In this document: one piece after another, positions 33,896-42,217 of the stretch
How positions within the stretch are numbered: position 1 is the first letter of the stretch
How the letters are laid out: each line of letters opens with the position of its first letter
Origin: Planctomicrobium piriforme
GTDB taxonomy: Bacteria > Planctomycetota > Planctomycetia > Pirellulales > UBA1268
Length of the DNA: 43,201 nucleotides
Direction of reading: 5' to 3'
Assembly: GCA_945869735.1 (NCBI GenBank)
Contig: CAMBPQ010000024.1
Span: forward strand, 1 to 43,201
The notes under the pieces: model-generated
Database searches by the model: none
What the model saw: the letters and a program-made list of their open reading frames with translations, nothing else
Told to the model about the DNA's origin: nothing
Translations under genes and position numbers: made by a program

Positions 33896-36800
33896 TCGGC
33901 GGCTGCGCCCTGCATGAAGGCCTTGAACTGCTCGCGGTAGTCACTCGGGGGCCGGCTGCGGCGGCCCTCCGCCTGCCCGCCCTTCACGTCGCTGGGCACG
34001 TCACGGCTGCTCCGCACACCGCCCGGCCGCAGCCCCAGGCTCTTGATCGCCTGGTCAAACTCGCCCCGCTGTCGCGCATCGCCGTTTCGCGTCATCCGCC
34101 GCATGGCCTCCCACCGCGCGAGAAAATCGTTGGCCTGTAGAGGCGTCCAGCCGAGTTCGTCGAGCACCGTCGTATCGCCCGACTCGACCGACTGCCGCAG
34201 ATGCTCGATCGCGAGGTCAGCCGCATTCCGGGCGTTGGCGAGATCCTGCTCGCCCCACTCCATCTCGCGGTCGCGCCGCTCGACGCCGGCGTCGGCATCA
34301 CCACCCGCTCCCTTGTCGCTGCCACTGGCCCAACCGCCATCGCCAGACTGGCGGCCGGCCGCCGCCTGCGAGCCTTCACCCGGCTGCCCCTGCTGGCCGG
34401 CTTTGCCTGCGCCGCCCTCGACTTCACTGGCGGTTTGTCCCGGCTGCTGTCCTGGCTTGGCTGCAGTTTCATCGCCCTGACCCTGACCCTGACCCTGACC
34501 CTGACCCTGACCTTCGCCCTGCTTGCCTCCCTCTTTTGCCGGCTGCTCCCCAGCGCCCGCTTGCTGTTCCCCGGCGCCTGGCTTGCCGGAGCCTTGCTCA
34601 CCGGCGCCTGGCTGGCCACTGCCTTGTTTGCCACCGCCTTGCTCGCCAGCGCCCGGTTGCGGCTGACCGTTTTTCGCCGGCCCTGCGGCACCGTCTTGCT
34701 GACCTTCTCCCTTGGCACCGCCCGCCTGTTGTCCAGCCTTACCCTGTCCCTGGCCAGGCTGCTCACCCTTGCCCCCAGCTCCCTGCCCCGACGCTCCCGA
34801 CGAGCCTCCGCCCGACTTCGATCCGCCACTGCACGAGGAGCAGCCTTCTTTGCCACACGGCTTGCCATCTGCACCCGCACACTCCGAAGGCTTTTGGCCT
34901 GCGGCCTCCGTGCCTTCTTTGCCTTGCCCTTCTTTGCCTTGTCCGTGCTTAGTTTGTCCGTCCTGATTTTTTCCGTCTTTGCTTTGTCCGTCCTTGCCCT
35001 GGCTCTCCTTGGACTGTCCGCTGTTTTCCTTGCCGGGCTGTTGTTCCTCGGGCGACGCTCCCTGCTCGCTCTTCCCCGGCTCGCCGGCCCGCTCTTCACC
35101 CGGCCCCGGCCCTGGCTTCGACTGCTGACGATGCTGCAGGATGCGCTCCATCGCCGCACCATCATCGGTGCCGTCGGCGGCGACCGTGTCTTTGGGCGCT
35201 GCCTTACCCTGCTCACCACCCTGCCCGCGTTGCTGCGGGCTGGTTTCCTTTTGGCCAGGCTGTTGCGCGTCGCTGCCTGCTTGCTGGCCACCGCCCTTCT
35301 GCCCACTCTTCTGATCACCGCCGGGCTTCGTCTGGCCGTCACGGCCACCCCCCTGCTGCCCCGTGCCGGATGGTTTTTGCTGGCCTCCCTGGCCGCCATC
35401 TTTCTGATCGCCGGGCCGGCCTCCCTGTTGCTGCTGGCCACCACCCTGACCTTGTGGCTCGTTGCCTTCGCCGTCGCGGCCCTCCTGTTGCTGACGTGGC
35501 CCCTGCTGGTTGCCCGACTTTCCCTCCGCTCCGTCCTGCGGTTTGCCGCCGTCGCCCCCCCCCTGCTCCTTGCCCTCCTGGGGATCACCCTGTTTGCCGC
35601 CTTGCTTGGGATCCGGCTGCCGCTGCGACTTCGACTGCTGCTCGTCCTGGCGGCCGCCCGCGCCGCTCGTGCCCCCCTGCTGCTGGCTTCCCTCCTGCCG
35701 CTGCGACTGCCCCCCGGCAGAATCCTTGCCGCCGGAATCCTTGCCGCCGGCGTCTTTCCCGTCGCCGCCGTTCTCTCCTTGGCTGCCGTCCTTCGTATCG
35801 CCCGCGGCGTCGCCCTTCTGCGAGTCGTCGCCTCCGGCCCCCGATTCGCTCGCCCCGCCCGCGTCGGAGTCTTTCCCCTGCTGCTCGCCCTGCTCTCCTG
35901 GCGCGGCATCATCACCGGCTCCGGCGCCGCCCTTGCCGGGCTCGCCCTCTTGGCCCTCACCTTCTTTCGGAGGTGTTCCGCCGGCGTCGGGTTGCCCCTG
36001 CTCGCCGTCAGACTTTTGATCCTCGTCGCGCGGCGCAGGCGGCGGCTCCCGCGGCGGCGCGGCGGCGTCGATCTTCAGCGCCCGCCATTCCGTCACGGCG
36101 ATGTTCGGTGCCTCGGGCCGCGTGTCCTTGGCCACCGCCCGATACTCGAGCACGGCCCCAGGACCAGCCCCGAGCCGTTCCGGAATGAGCGTCGCCGCCC
36201 CGCGAAACACCTTTCGCCGCCGACCCACCAGCAGCTCTTCGCCCGGCTTCTCACCGCCCTGCGCGAGGCGGGTCTCGACGCTGACGCTCGCCAGACCGAA
36301 ATCGGGGTCTTCGCCGCGCACGCGGATCGTGACTGGCGCCGACGGCGGCACGCGGACCACCTTCTCGGCAGGCTCCTCGATCGACACGTCCGGCGTTATG
36401 TCCGGCTCGACGTCGATCCGATACTCCATCTTCTCCGTCGTCACGGGCTCGCGACTCGCCGCGGGCGCGGACTTCGGCTGGAACATCAGCCGGTAGGAGG
36501 CGTATTCGGCAGCCGAGCGGTCGGCGTTGAGGTGGAGCGTGAACGAGCCGCGGCCACGGGCGAGATCCTGCTGGCCGACCGTGAGCGGCACCTTCCGCTT
36601 GCCATCACAGCCCAGATCGATCCAGGCGCTCTCGAGCGGATGATTGCATTCCGCGACGATCGTCACCTTCGTGCCCTCGACGGCGCGGAGGTCGCCCTGC
36701 CACTCCACGGTCTCATCGGCCTGGCCCGTGTACTCGGGGTAGTCGTACCGCACCTCCCGCACGAGCAGCGCCGGCGCATCGACAACCACCACGCGGATCC

Positions 36801-37797
36801 GCGGGCTGCGGGCTTCGCCGGCTGAAATGACCAGTTCGATCGGCCGGTCGAGCCCGCGGGTCGCATCGGGCAACAGCACGGTATGCATGCCGTCCGCACC
36901 ACCGGGAGCCATGGGCATGCGCCACGCGGCCATCGCTGGCTCCGCGGTGCCGTCCTCGCGCACCGGCGTCACCACGAGCGCGGGGCGTTCGCCCGCCGTG
37001 AGACCGCGGACCTCGCTCGCGACGACGAGCTGGCGGCCGCGAATGAGCGTCGCGGTGCCCCCCTGTACGGGCAGTCTTCTCCCGGAAACATCGGCCGGTG
37101 CGGGCTCGCCGGGCATCCGCCAGGCCAGTGCCGGCGGCGCGATCCTCACCCGTGACGGTGGTGCGATCCCGAGCCACGGCGCGACAAGCCGGGCCGCCGA
37201 CACGACGAAGCTCTTCGGCGCGAGCACTTCGTAGATGCAGGCCAGGGCCATGAGTCCTGCAAGCACGTAGGCGAGCCGCAAGGCAGGTGTGCGATCGATG
37301 ACACCGTCCGCCGACACCGTCGACAACTGCCTCGCCGCCCGGCGACGCAGCGATTTCACGATCAGCGGCGTGGTGTCGTCGGCGTGCGCGCGAGCGAGAA
37401 CAGCGTTGACGACGTCGTTGTGAAGTTCGGGGTGCTCGCGCTCGAGGATGCGGGCGGCGTAGACCAGGTTCACGCGGTAGCGGACGAGGGGCACGATCCA
37501 GCGGACGACGGCCGCGGCCAACACCACCGCGCCAGCCGCGAACCATATCCACCGCGCCCCCGTGGGCAGTCCGCCCCGCACCAGCCAATGCTCGACGAGG
37601 ATTCCACTGCCGAGCCAGAGCATCACCCCCACGCCTGCCGCCAGCAGGAAGGTCGTGATCGCGACGCCCTTGTAGTCAGCCCCGGCGGCGGCAAGCCGCT
37701 TGGAGAGATAACGATCCGACTTCGACTCGGGATCGACGCCGTCGGACCAACCCGCCACGGCAAGCGGATCAGCCGGGCTCTGGGAGACCGTCGCCAT
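33892..37797 (-). CDS. DUF4175-like membrane protein with giant low-complexity domain
   Basis: The 1301-residue protein begins with two or three membrane segments (about residues 38-60, 66-90 and 175-195) and a region with LEREHPELHNDVVNAVLARA, typical of planctomycete DUF4175-like proteins. An extracytoplasmic beta-rich part follows to about residue 570 (for example VREVRYDYPEYTGQADETVE). Residues 575-1165 are a low-complexity region of Gln, Gly, Glu, Lys, Ala and Ser, with a (GQ)6 run encoded by six perfect hexanucleotides (34475-34510) and a C-x7-C-x4-C-x2-C cluster (residues 973-989). The last 130 residues are helical and ordinary (WGEQDLANARNAADLAIEHL). The ATG at 37797 follows GGAGGA and is preferred over the longer frame to 37851. 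It overlaps nadB by 4 bp. Function is unknown. Confidence 0.8.
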   Translation of the reverse strand: MATVSQSPADPLAVAGWSDGVDPESKSDRYLSKRLAAAGADYKGVAITTFLLAAGVGVMLWLGSGILVEHWLVRGGLPTGARWIWFAAGAVVLAAAVVRWIVPLVRYRVNLVYAARILEREHPELHNDVVNAVLARAHADDTTPLIVKSLRRRAARQLSTVSADGVIDRTPALRLAYVLAGLMALACIYEVLAPKSFVVSAARLVAPWLGIAPPSRVRIAPPALAWRMPGEPAPADVSGRRLPVQGGTATLIRGRQLVVASEVRGLTAGERPALVVTPVREDGTAEPAMAAWRMPMAPGGADGMHTVLLPDATRGLDRPIELVISAGEARSPRIRVVVVDAPALLVREVRYDYPEYTGQADETVEWQGDLRAVEGTKVTIVAECNHPLESAWIDLGCDGKRKVPLTVGQQDLARGRGSFTLHLNADRSAAEYASYRLMFQPKSAPAASREPVTTEKMEYRIDVEPDITPDVSIEEPAEKVVRVPPSAPVTIRVRGEDPDFGLASVSVETRLAQGGEKPGEELLVGRRRKVFRGAATLIPERLGAGPGAVLEYRAVAKDTRPEAPNIAVTEWRALKIDAAAPPREPPPAPRDEDQKSDGEQGQPDAGGTPPKEGEGQEGEPGKGGAGAGDDAAPGEQGEQQGKDSDAGGASESGAGGDDSQKGDAAGDTKDGSQGENGGDGKDAGGKDSGGKDSAGGQSQRQEGSQQQGGTSGAGGRQDEQQSKSQRQPDPKQGGKQGDPQEGKEQGGGDGGKPQDGAEGKSGNQQGPRQQQEGRDGEGNEPQGQGGGQQQQGGRPGDQKDGGQGGQQKPSGTGQQGGGRDGQTKPGGDQKSGQKGGGQQAGSDAQQPGQKETSPQQRGQGGEQGKAAPKDTVAADGTDDGAAMERILQHRQQSKPGPGPGEERAGEPGKSEQGASPEEQQPGKENSGQSKESQGKDGQSKDGKNQDGQTKHGQGKEGQGKEGTEAAGQKPSECAGADGKPCGKEGCSSCSGGSKSGGGSSGASGQGAGGKGEQPGQGQGKAGQQAGGAKGEGQQDGAAGPAKNGQPQPGAGEQGGGKQGSGQPGAGEQGSGKPGAGEQQAGAGEQPAKEGGKQGEGQGQGQGQGQGQGDETAAKPGQQPGQTASEVEGGAGKAGQQGQPGEGSQAAAGRQSGDGGWASGSDKGAGGDADAGVERRDREMEWGEQDLANARNAADLAIEHLRQSVESGDTTVLDELGWTPLQANDFLARWEAMRRMTRNGDARQRGEFDQAIKSLGLRPGGVRSSRDVPSDVKGGQAEGRRSRPPSDYREQFKAFMQGAAAE
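34475..34510 (-). repeat. Perfect hexanucleotide tandem repeat (six units)
   Basis: Six uninterrupted CCCTGA units on the plus strand encode six Gly-Gln pairs on the minus strand within the low-complexity domain. Unit length is a multiple of three, so slippage would change the protein length without breaking the frame. Confidence 0.9.
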
Positions 37798-37994
37798 GAG
37801 GTTCCTCCGGCAGTGGCAGCGGGGGATTGGAAGCTGCGAGACACTCCACAAGCACGACCTTGATTATATCGGCCCTGGACGGCCGGCATCTCGGAAAAAC
37901 ACCGCGGGCTTGGCACGGCACGGAAGGCTCCGCGACGATGAGGCCGCCGCCGGCCACGACCACTCGCCTCTGGCGGCCACGCAGGAAAGTCAGG
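37798..37994. promoter_or_regulatory. Divergent intergenic region between the DUF4175-like gene and lpxK
   Basis: This 197-bp region separates divergent genes and should contain both promoters. GGAGGA next to its left end is the ribosome binding site of the DUF4175-like gene, and CAGGAAAGTCAGG at the right end may serve lpxK. An in-frame ATG at 37827 would extend lpxK into the region, but the extension has no conserved features. No specific operator is recognisable. Confidence 0.5.
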
Positions 37995-39086
37995 ATGGCT
38001 CTGCTGCCCAACGCGGAAACCTTCAAGCAACTCGTCGACGGCTCGGCCCAGGGGCCGGGCCCGGCGACGGCGCGGCTGCTCCTCGCCGCGGCCAGCCTTC
38101 CCTATGCCGCCGCGGTGGCCGTACGAAACGCGGCGTTCGACGCCGGGCTTCTCCGGTCCGGCACGGCCAGTGTGCCGGTGATCTCGGTGGGCAACCTGAC
38201 GCTCGGCGGCACCGGCAAGACGCCGCTGGTGGCATGGGTCGCCCGACTCCTCGTCGACCGTGGACGAAAGCCGACGATCGTGAGCCGCGGCTACGCGGCT
38301 CGTCCGGGCGAGCAGAGTGACGAGGCCGCCGAGCTCGGCGTGGTGCTCCCCGGCGTGCCCCACGTGGCCGACCGCGACCGTCTCGCGGGAGCCCGGGCGG
38401 CGGCGGCGGCCGGCGCCGACGTGATCGTGCTCGATGACGGCTTTCAGCACCGCCGGCTGCACCGCGACGTCGACATCGTCGCGATCGACGCCACTGATCC
38501 GTTCGGCTGCAGTCGCCTCTTTCCGCGAGGCATGCTCCGCGAACCCCTTGGAGGTCTGGCCCGCGCGCACGCCGTCGTCCTTACCCGGGCAACGGCCATC
38601 ACCGAGGCACGACGGGCCGAGATCCGCACGGCATTCGACACCGCCTGCCGCGGCCACCTCCCGCCGGCATGGATGGAGGCGGAGCATCGGCCGATCGTCC
38701 TGCGATCGACCGACGGGTCGACCCGGCCGCTCGAACTCCTGCGGGGCGGCAGAGTGATGGCCTTCTCAGGGATCGGCAACCCCGCAGCGTTTCGCTCCAC
38801 GCTCCAGGCGCTCGGTGCCGACGTCGTCGAGTTCGTCGGCTTTCCCGACCATCATGCGTACGACGATCACGATCGGCGACGGCTGGGCGACCGGGCCGCG
38901 ATGGCCGGCGCAGCCTTCGCCGTCACCACGCTCAAGGATCTCGTGAAAGTTCGCCGTCAGGATCTCGGGGGCGTGCCGCTGGTGGCTGTCGAGATCGCGA
39001 TGCTTGCCCTTGCGGGCGGCGACGAGGTGGCCGCCGTGGTCGCCGCGGCCGCCCACACGACCTCCTCACGGGGGCAGTCGCGGTGA
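37995..39086 (+). CDS. lpxK: Tetraacyldisaccharide 4'-kinase
   Basis: The 363-residue kinase adds the 4'-phosphate to the lipid A precursor at the inner face of the cytoplasmic membrane. The P-loop lies in VGNLTLGGTGKTPLVAWVAR (about residues 65-84), and the hallmark DDGFQHRRLHRDVDIV starts near residue 147. Also present are FPRGMLREPLGGLARAHAVV and the late GRVMAFSGIGNPAAFRSTL-type segment. An N-terminal hydrophobic helix precedes the P-loop, as in the family, and length is normal. I chose the ATG at 37995; longer frames to 37938 and 37827 are open but lack conservation. The stop codon overlaps the GTG start of the next gene in GTGA, so the two are probably coupled. This is the strongest evidence that the organism makes lipid A. 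Confidence 0.95.
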   Translation: MALLPNAETFKQLVDGSAQGPGPATARLLLAAASLPYAAAVAVRNAAFDAGLLRSGTASVPVISVGNLTLGGTGKTPLVAWVARLLVDRGRKPTIVSRGYAARPGEQSDEAAELGVVLPGVPHVADRDRLAGARAAAAAGADVIVLDDGFQHRRLHRDVDIVAIDATDPFGCSRLFPRGMLREPLGGLARAHAVVLTRATAITEARRAEIRTAFDTACRGHLPPAWMEAEHRPIVLRSTDGSTRPLELLRGGRVMAFSGIGNPAAFRSTLQALGADVVEFVGFPDHHAYDDHDRRRLGDRAAMAGAAFAVTTLKDLVKVRRQDLGGVPLVAVEIAMLALAGGDEVAAVVAAAAHTTSSRGQSR

Positions 39087-40183
39087 CAGGTTCCATCGAC
39101 GTCTCGATCCTCGTCAACACCTTCCGCAAGCCGCGGCATCTGGCGCTCGTGCTGGAGTCGATCGTCCTTCAGAGGTGCAGCGGCACGAGCCTGGAGGTGA
39201 TCGTCTCCGATGACGGCTCGGCGGACGGCACGCAGCGCGTCGTCCACGACTTCGCGGCGACTTCAGGCATCCCCGTGCGGTTCACCAGTCAGCCGCACGC
39301 CGGCTTCCGACTGGCCCGCGTTCGCAACGAGGCGGCCCGGCTGGCCCGCGGCGACTACCTGCTCTTCCTCGACGGCGACTGCATGATCCCACGGCATCAC
39401 GTGGCGGCCCACCTCGCGCGACGCCGACGCGGCGTGGCCCTGCTCGGGTTTTGCGCACGGCTCCCCGAGAAGGTGAGCCGTGCGCTCGTGCCGGAGAACC
39501 TCGCGATCACGAATCTGCCAGCGCTGATCCCTCCCGGCGAGTACCGGATGCTCGCCACGCGCCGCCGCAAGGCGTGGTGGCACGCCGCCCTTCGGCATCC
39601 CACGAAGCCGCGGCTGGCCGGTGGTGATTTCGGTGTCTGGCGGGACGACTTCTGCGCCGTCAACGGCTTCGACGAACGCTTCGTGGGCTGGGGCCAGGAA
39701 GACGACGATCTGGGCCTGCGACTGCGGGCGGCCGGCATCCGCCTCGAATCGATCCTCGATCGCACCTGTTCGCTGCATGTCTGGCACGCGACCGACCCGA
39801 CCGCCACGCCGCGGTGGCGCGACGGCCCCAACGTGTCGTACTTCGAGCGCCGCGGCCGGCTGGCCTCGTGCCGACACGGACTCGTCTCGCGGCCTCCGTC
39901 GTCGCTCACGTGGGGCCTGCCTGCCGACATCGCCGCCACGCCCCTGGGCCGCGCGGTCGCGGCGCATCTCGCGGGCGCGATCGTCGTCGCCCCGGCGGCG
40001 CGGTGCGAGATCGACGTAGTCGTGCGGCCGGGCGCCGCGGCGTTCACCCGACCGGCAGAATGCCGGCTCGCGATCGTGGCAGCGGGTGCAGCGGCCGATG
40101 CTCGCCTGCGACGCGACGCCGATCAGGTCGTCGAGGTGACCGACGCCGCATCGATCGCCGTAGCACTCGACTCGGCAGGCTGA
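39083..40183 (+). CDS. Family 2 glycosyltransferase with galactosyltransferase-like C-terminus
   Basis: The 366-residue GT-A enzyme transfers a sugar from a nucleotide-activated donor. The N-terminal strand is VSILVNTFRKPRHLALVLES, the nucleotide site is VIVSDDGSADGT, and the DxD metal motif is in YLLFLDGDCMI. A second part, GGDFGVWRDDFCAVNGFDER with FVGWGQEDDDLGLRLRAAG, matches the C-terminal domain of galactosyltransferase-like GT2/GT7 enzymes, including the catalytic ED pair. The last 80 residues are less conserved. The GTG start at 39083 overlaps the lpxK stop (GTGA) and follows CACGGGGG; the longer frame from 38669 runs antisense-like through lpxK and is rejected. Coupling to lpxK suggests a role in lipid A-core or O-chain sugar addition, but donor and acceptor are unknown. 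Confidence 0.88.
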   Translation: MTGSIDVSILVNTFRKPRHLALVLESIVLQRCSGTSLEVIVSDDGSADGTQRVVHDFAATSGIPVRFTSQPHAGFRLARVRNEAARLARGDYLLFLDGDCMIPRHHVAAHLARRRRGVALLGFCARLPEKVSRALVPENLAITNLPALIPPGEYRMLATRRRKAWWHAALRHPTKPRLAGGDFGVWRDDFCAVNGFDERFVGWGQEDDDLGLRLRAAGIRLESILDRTCSLHVWHATDPTATPRWRDGPNVSYFERRGRLASCRHGLVSRPPSSLTWGLPADIAATPLGRAVAAHLAGAIVVAPAARCEIDVVVRPGAAAFTRPAECRLAIVAAGAAADARLRRDADQVVEVTDAASIAVALDSAG

Positions 40184-40234
40184 CGCCCAGGACGCCTCGC
40201 GCACCTTCGGCGATGGCGACGACGTGGCCCACGG

Positions 40235-40891
40235 TCACCGCAGCATGAACTCGGGCGGCGGCGGGCACGCCGGGTTGACCCACTGGATCACGGCCGCCCA
40301 GTTGGCGCTTTCAGGGTCATGCTGCAAGTAGCCGTGGATCGGCTTGACCACTTGCCAGCCGTCTTTCAGATGGGCCGACAGCACGGGATCTATCCGGGCG
40401 CCGGCGACGACCTCGCGAACATACTCGGCGGCGGGCAGGCCGCCGGCGACGGCACCGTATCCCGGCAAACGACTGCCGCCGACCATTCGCCAGAGGTTCT
40501 CCGCGACCACCAGGTCGCGGGTGGCGTCGGTCAGGGCGTGAGCGAGCCCGCGGTGCTGATGGTCGGGGCTCACGAACACATCGGCGCCGTAGAGCGTCGG
40601 GCCCGCCGGGTTGTGATCGCCGAACGACCCCTGGGCGGTGAGCACATCCCACGGATCGTCGATGTGGTAGTCGGCCATTCGTATCCGCAGCGTGAAATGC
40701 ACACCCACCGCCTGGCCGCTCGGGATGTGCTCGGCCACGAACTGCCCTTGTGGATAGACGGCATGATGCTCGGCCAGTTCTTCCGCGGTGTAGGGCTTGT
40801 CGTGCGGATAGACCACGCGGCAGATCTCGCTGATGACGCGATAGTCGGTCGGCCACATGCGGCGGATACGGTAGTCGTTCGGCAGGGACAT
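40235..40891 (-). CDS. GNAT-type N-acetyltransferase
   Basis: The 218-residue protein has a GNAT fold: MSLPNDYRIRRMWPTDYRVI opens the first strand and helix, and the acetyl-CoA motif A is YGADVFVSPDHQHRGLAHAL (with QHRGLA as the pyrophosphate loop). A short, less conserved C-terminal part ends in NPACPPPPEFMLR. The enzyme acetylates an amine with acetyl-CoA; the substrate is unknown. I start at the ATG at 40891, after CCGGAG. The open frame on this strand continues far upstream, but that is antisense to the methyltransferase gene and lacks conservation. It is divergent from the methyltransferase at 40985, with only 93 bp between starts, so the two may share control. Confidence 0.82.
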   Translation of the reverse strand: MSLPNDYRIRRMWPTDYRVISEICRVVYPHDKPYTAEELAEHHAVYPQGQFVAEHIPSGQAVGVHFTLRIRMADYHIDDPWDVLTAQGSFGDHNPAGPTLYGADVFVSPDHQHRGLAHALTDATRDLVVAENLWRMVGGSRLPGYGAVAGGLPAAEYVREVVAGARIDPVLSAHLKDGWQVVKPIHGYLQHDPESANWAAVIQWVNPACPPPPEFMLR

Positions 40892-40984
40892 GATGAAAAC
40901 TCCGGTGGGGGCGGGTATGCCGTGCTTGACCCGCGTCTCGAACTTCCCTGCAATGTAGCCGCCACCACGAGGAACCGAACCGCC

Positions 40985-42199
40985 ATGACCAGCAACCCGC
41001 TCGCCGACGTCGTCTCCGGCCAGTATGAGCGCTGGATGTATCCCCAGCCCATCCTCGACCTCCGCGGCTGGCTGGCCAACAACTGGCAGTGGTTTGACCC
41101 GAGCCATGCCTCCCGGATGTTCTGGCCCGACCGCGACTCCAGACCCGGCATGGACATCCTCGTCGCCGGGTGCGGCACGAATCAGGCTGCGGTATTGGCC
41201 TTCACAAACCCCGCAGCGAAGGTCGTGGCGATCGACGTCAGCCAGCCGTCGCTCGACCACCACGCGTATCTCAGAGACAGGTACGCGATGAAGAATCTCG
41301 AGCTTCATCGGCTCCCCATCGAAGAGATGCACTCGCTCGGTCGCGACTTCGACCTCATCATTTCCACCGGCGTGCTCCACCACATGGCGGAGCCGAAAGC
41401 CGGCATGAAGGCGCTGGCCGGCTGCCTGCGGCCCGACGGCGTGGCCGCGATCATGCTCTACGCGAAGTATGGACGGATCGGCGTCGAGATGCTGCAGGGG
41501 GTCTTCCGCGAGTTGGGCCTGCGGCAGAACGATCCCTCGGTGCTGATGGTCAAAGACGCGCTGGCCACGCTGCCGCAGGACCATCCCGTCAGGAGCTATG
41601 TCGCCGTCGCCCCTGATCTGCAGTTCGACGCCGGGCTCGTGGACACATTCCTGCACGGCCGCGAACGGAGCTACACGATCGACGACTGCCTCGACCTCAT
41701 CGCCTCCGCCGGACTCGTGTTTCAGGATCTGTTCCTGAAGAGCGCCTACTACCCGCCCGCGGCCTCGACGAGCGCGTTCCACGCCGCCGTGTCGGCGCTG
41801 CCTGCCCCGCAGCAGTGGTCGATCATGGAGCGGGTCAACATCCGCAACGGCTGCCACTTCTTCACGGCCTGCCGCGGCGACCGCCCGAAGGAAACCTACG
41901 TGATCGATTTCGAGTCGGCCGGGATCCTCGACGCCGTGCCTTCGCTGCGATACCGCTGCGGGCTCAGCGGCAACCAGCTCTCCCGGCACAACTGGGCGAT
42001 GCCCCTCGACGCGGTTCAGGTGGCGCTGCTCCAGCAGATGGACGGCCGCCGCACGATTCGCGAGATCATCGGCGCCGCTTCGCAGGGCGGGGTGCTCCCG
42101 CAGCGGAGCCAGGCCGACCTCGAGCAGCTCGGCAAAACGCTCTTCCAGTCGCTGTGGCAACTCGACTTCCTGGCGATGGGACTCACGCCGCGGGCGTAG
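40985..42199 (+). CDS. Class I SAM-dependent methyltransferase with extra C-terminal domain
   Basis: The 404-residue protein carries a Rossmann-type methyltransferase domain, with the SAM site DILVAGCGTNQAAVLAF (motif I), an acidic residue in KVVAIDVSQPSLDHH, and FDLIISTGVLHHMAEPKAGM (motif IV region). The conserved N-terminal MTSNPLADVVSGQYERWMYP before motif I is a feature of this branch. From about residue 325 a separate C-terminal domain (ALLQQMDGRRTIREIIGAAS and after) resembles PqqD-like or winged-helix add-ons that bind a peptide or act as a sensor. The ATG at 40985 has GAGGA upstream. The substrate is unknown. It is divergent from the GNAT gene and tail to tail with another methyltransferase, 18 bp away. 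Confidence 0.85.
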   Translation: MTSNPLADVVSGQYERWMYPQPILDLRGWLANNWQWFDPSHASRMFWPDRDSRPGMDILVAGCGTNQAAVLAFTNPAAKVVAIDVSQPSLDHHAYLRDRYAMKNLELHRLPIEEMHSLGRDFDLIISTGVLHHMAEPKAGMKALAGCLRPDGVAAIMLYAKYGRIGVEMLQGVFRELGLRQNDPSVLMVKDALATLPQDHPVRSYVAVAPDLQFDAGLVDTFLHGRERSYTIDDCLDLIASAGLVFQDLFLKSAYYPPAASTSAFHAAVSALPAPQQWSIMERVNIRNGCHFFTACRGDRPKETYVIDFESAGILDAVPSLRYRCGLSGNQLSRHNWAMPLDAVQVALLQQMDGRRTIREIIGAASQGGVLPQRSQADLEQLGKTLFQSLWQLDFLAMGLTPRA

Positions 42200-42217
42200 T
42201 GCCTGTCGCCGGCAGGC

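Noticed and set aside
34475-34510. Possible CRISPR or satellite array
   Set aside because: It is a six-unit hexanucleotide tract in a coding region, explained by Gly-Gln codons.
34201-36825. An 874-residue open frame on the plus strand
   Set aside because: It is antisense to the low-complexity part of the DUF4175-like gene. Long Gln/Gly/Glu/Lys codon runs remove stops on the other strand; the translation is Leu/Ala/Arg-rich with no domain or ribosome binding site.
40235-42160. A 641-residue minus-strand frame
   Set aside because: Only its last 218 residues (from 40891) look like a real GNAT protein; the rest is antisense to the methyltransferase gene.
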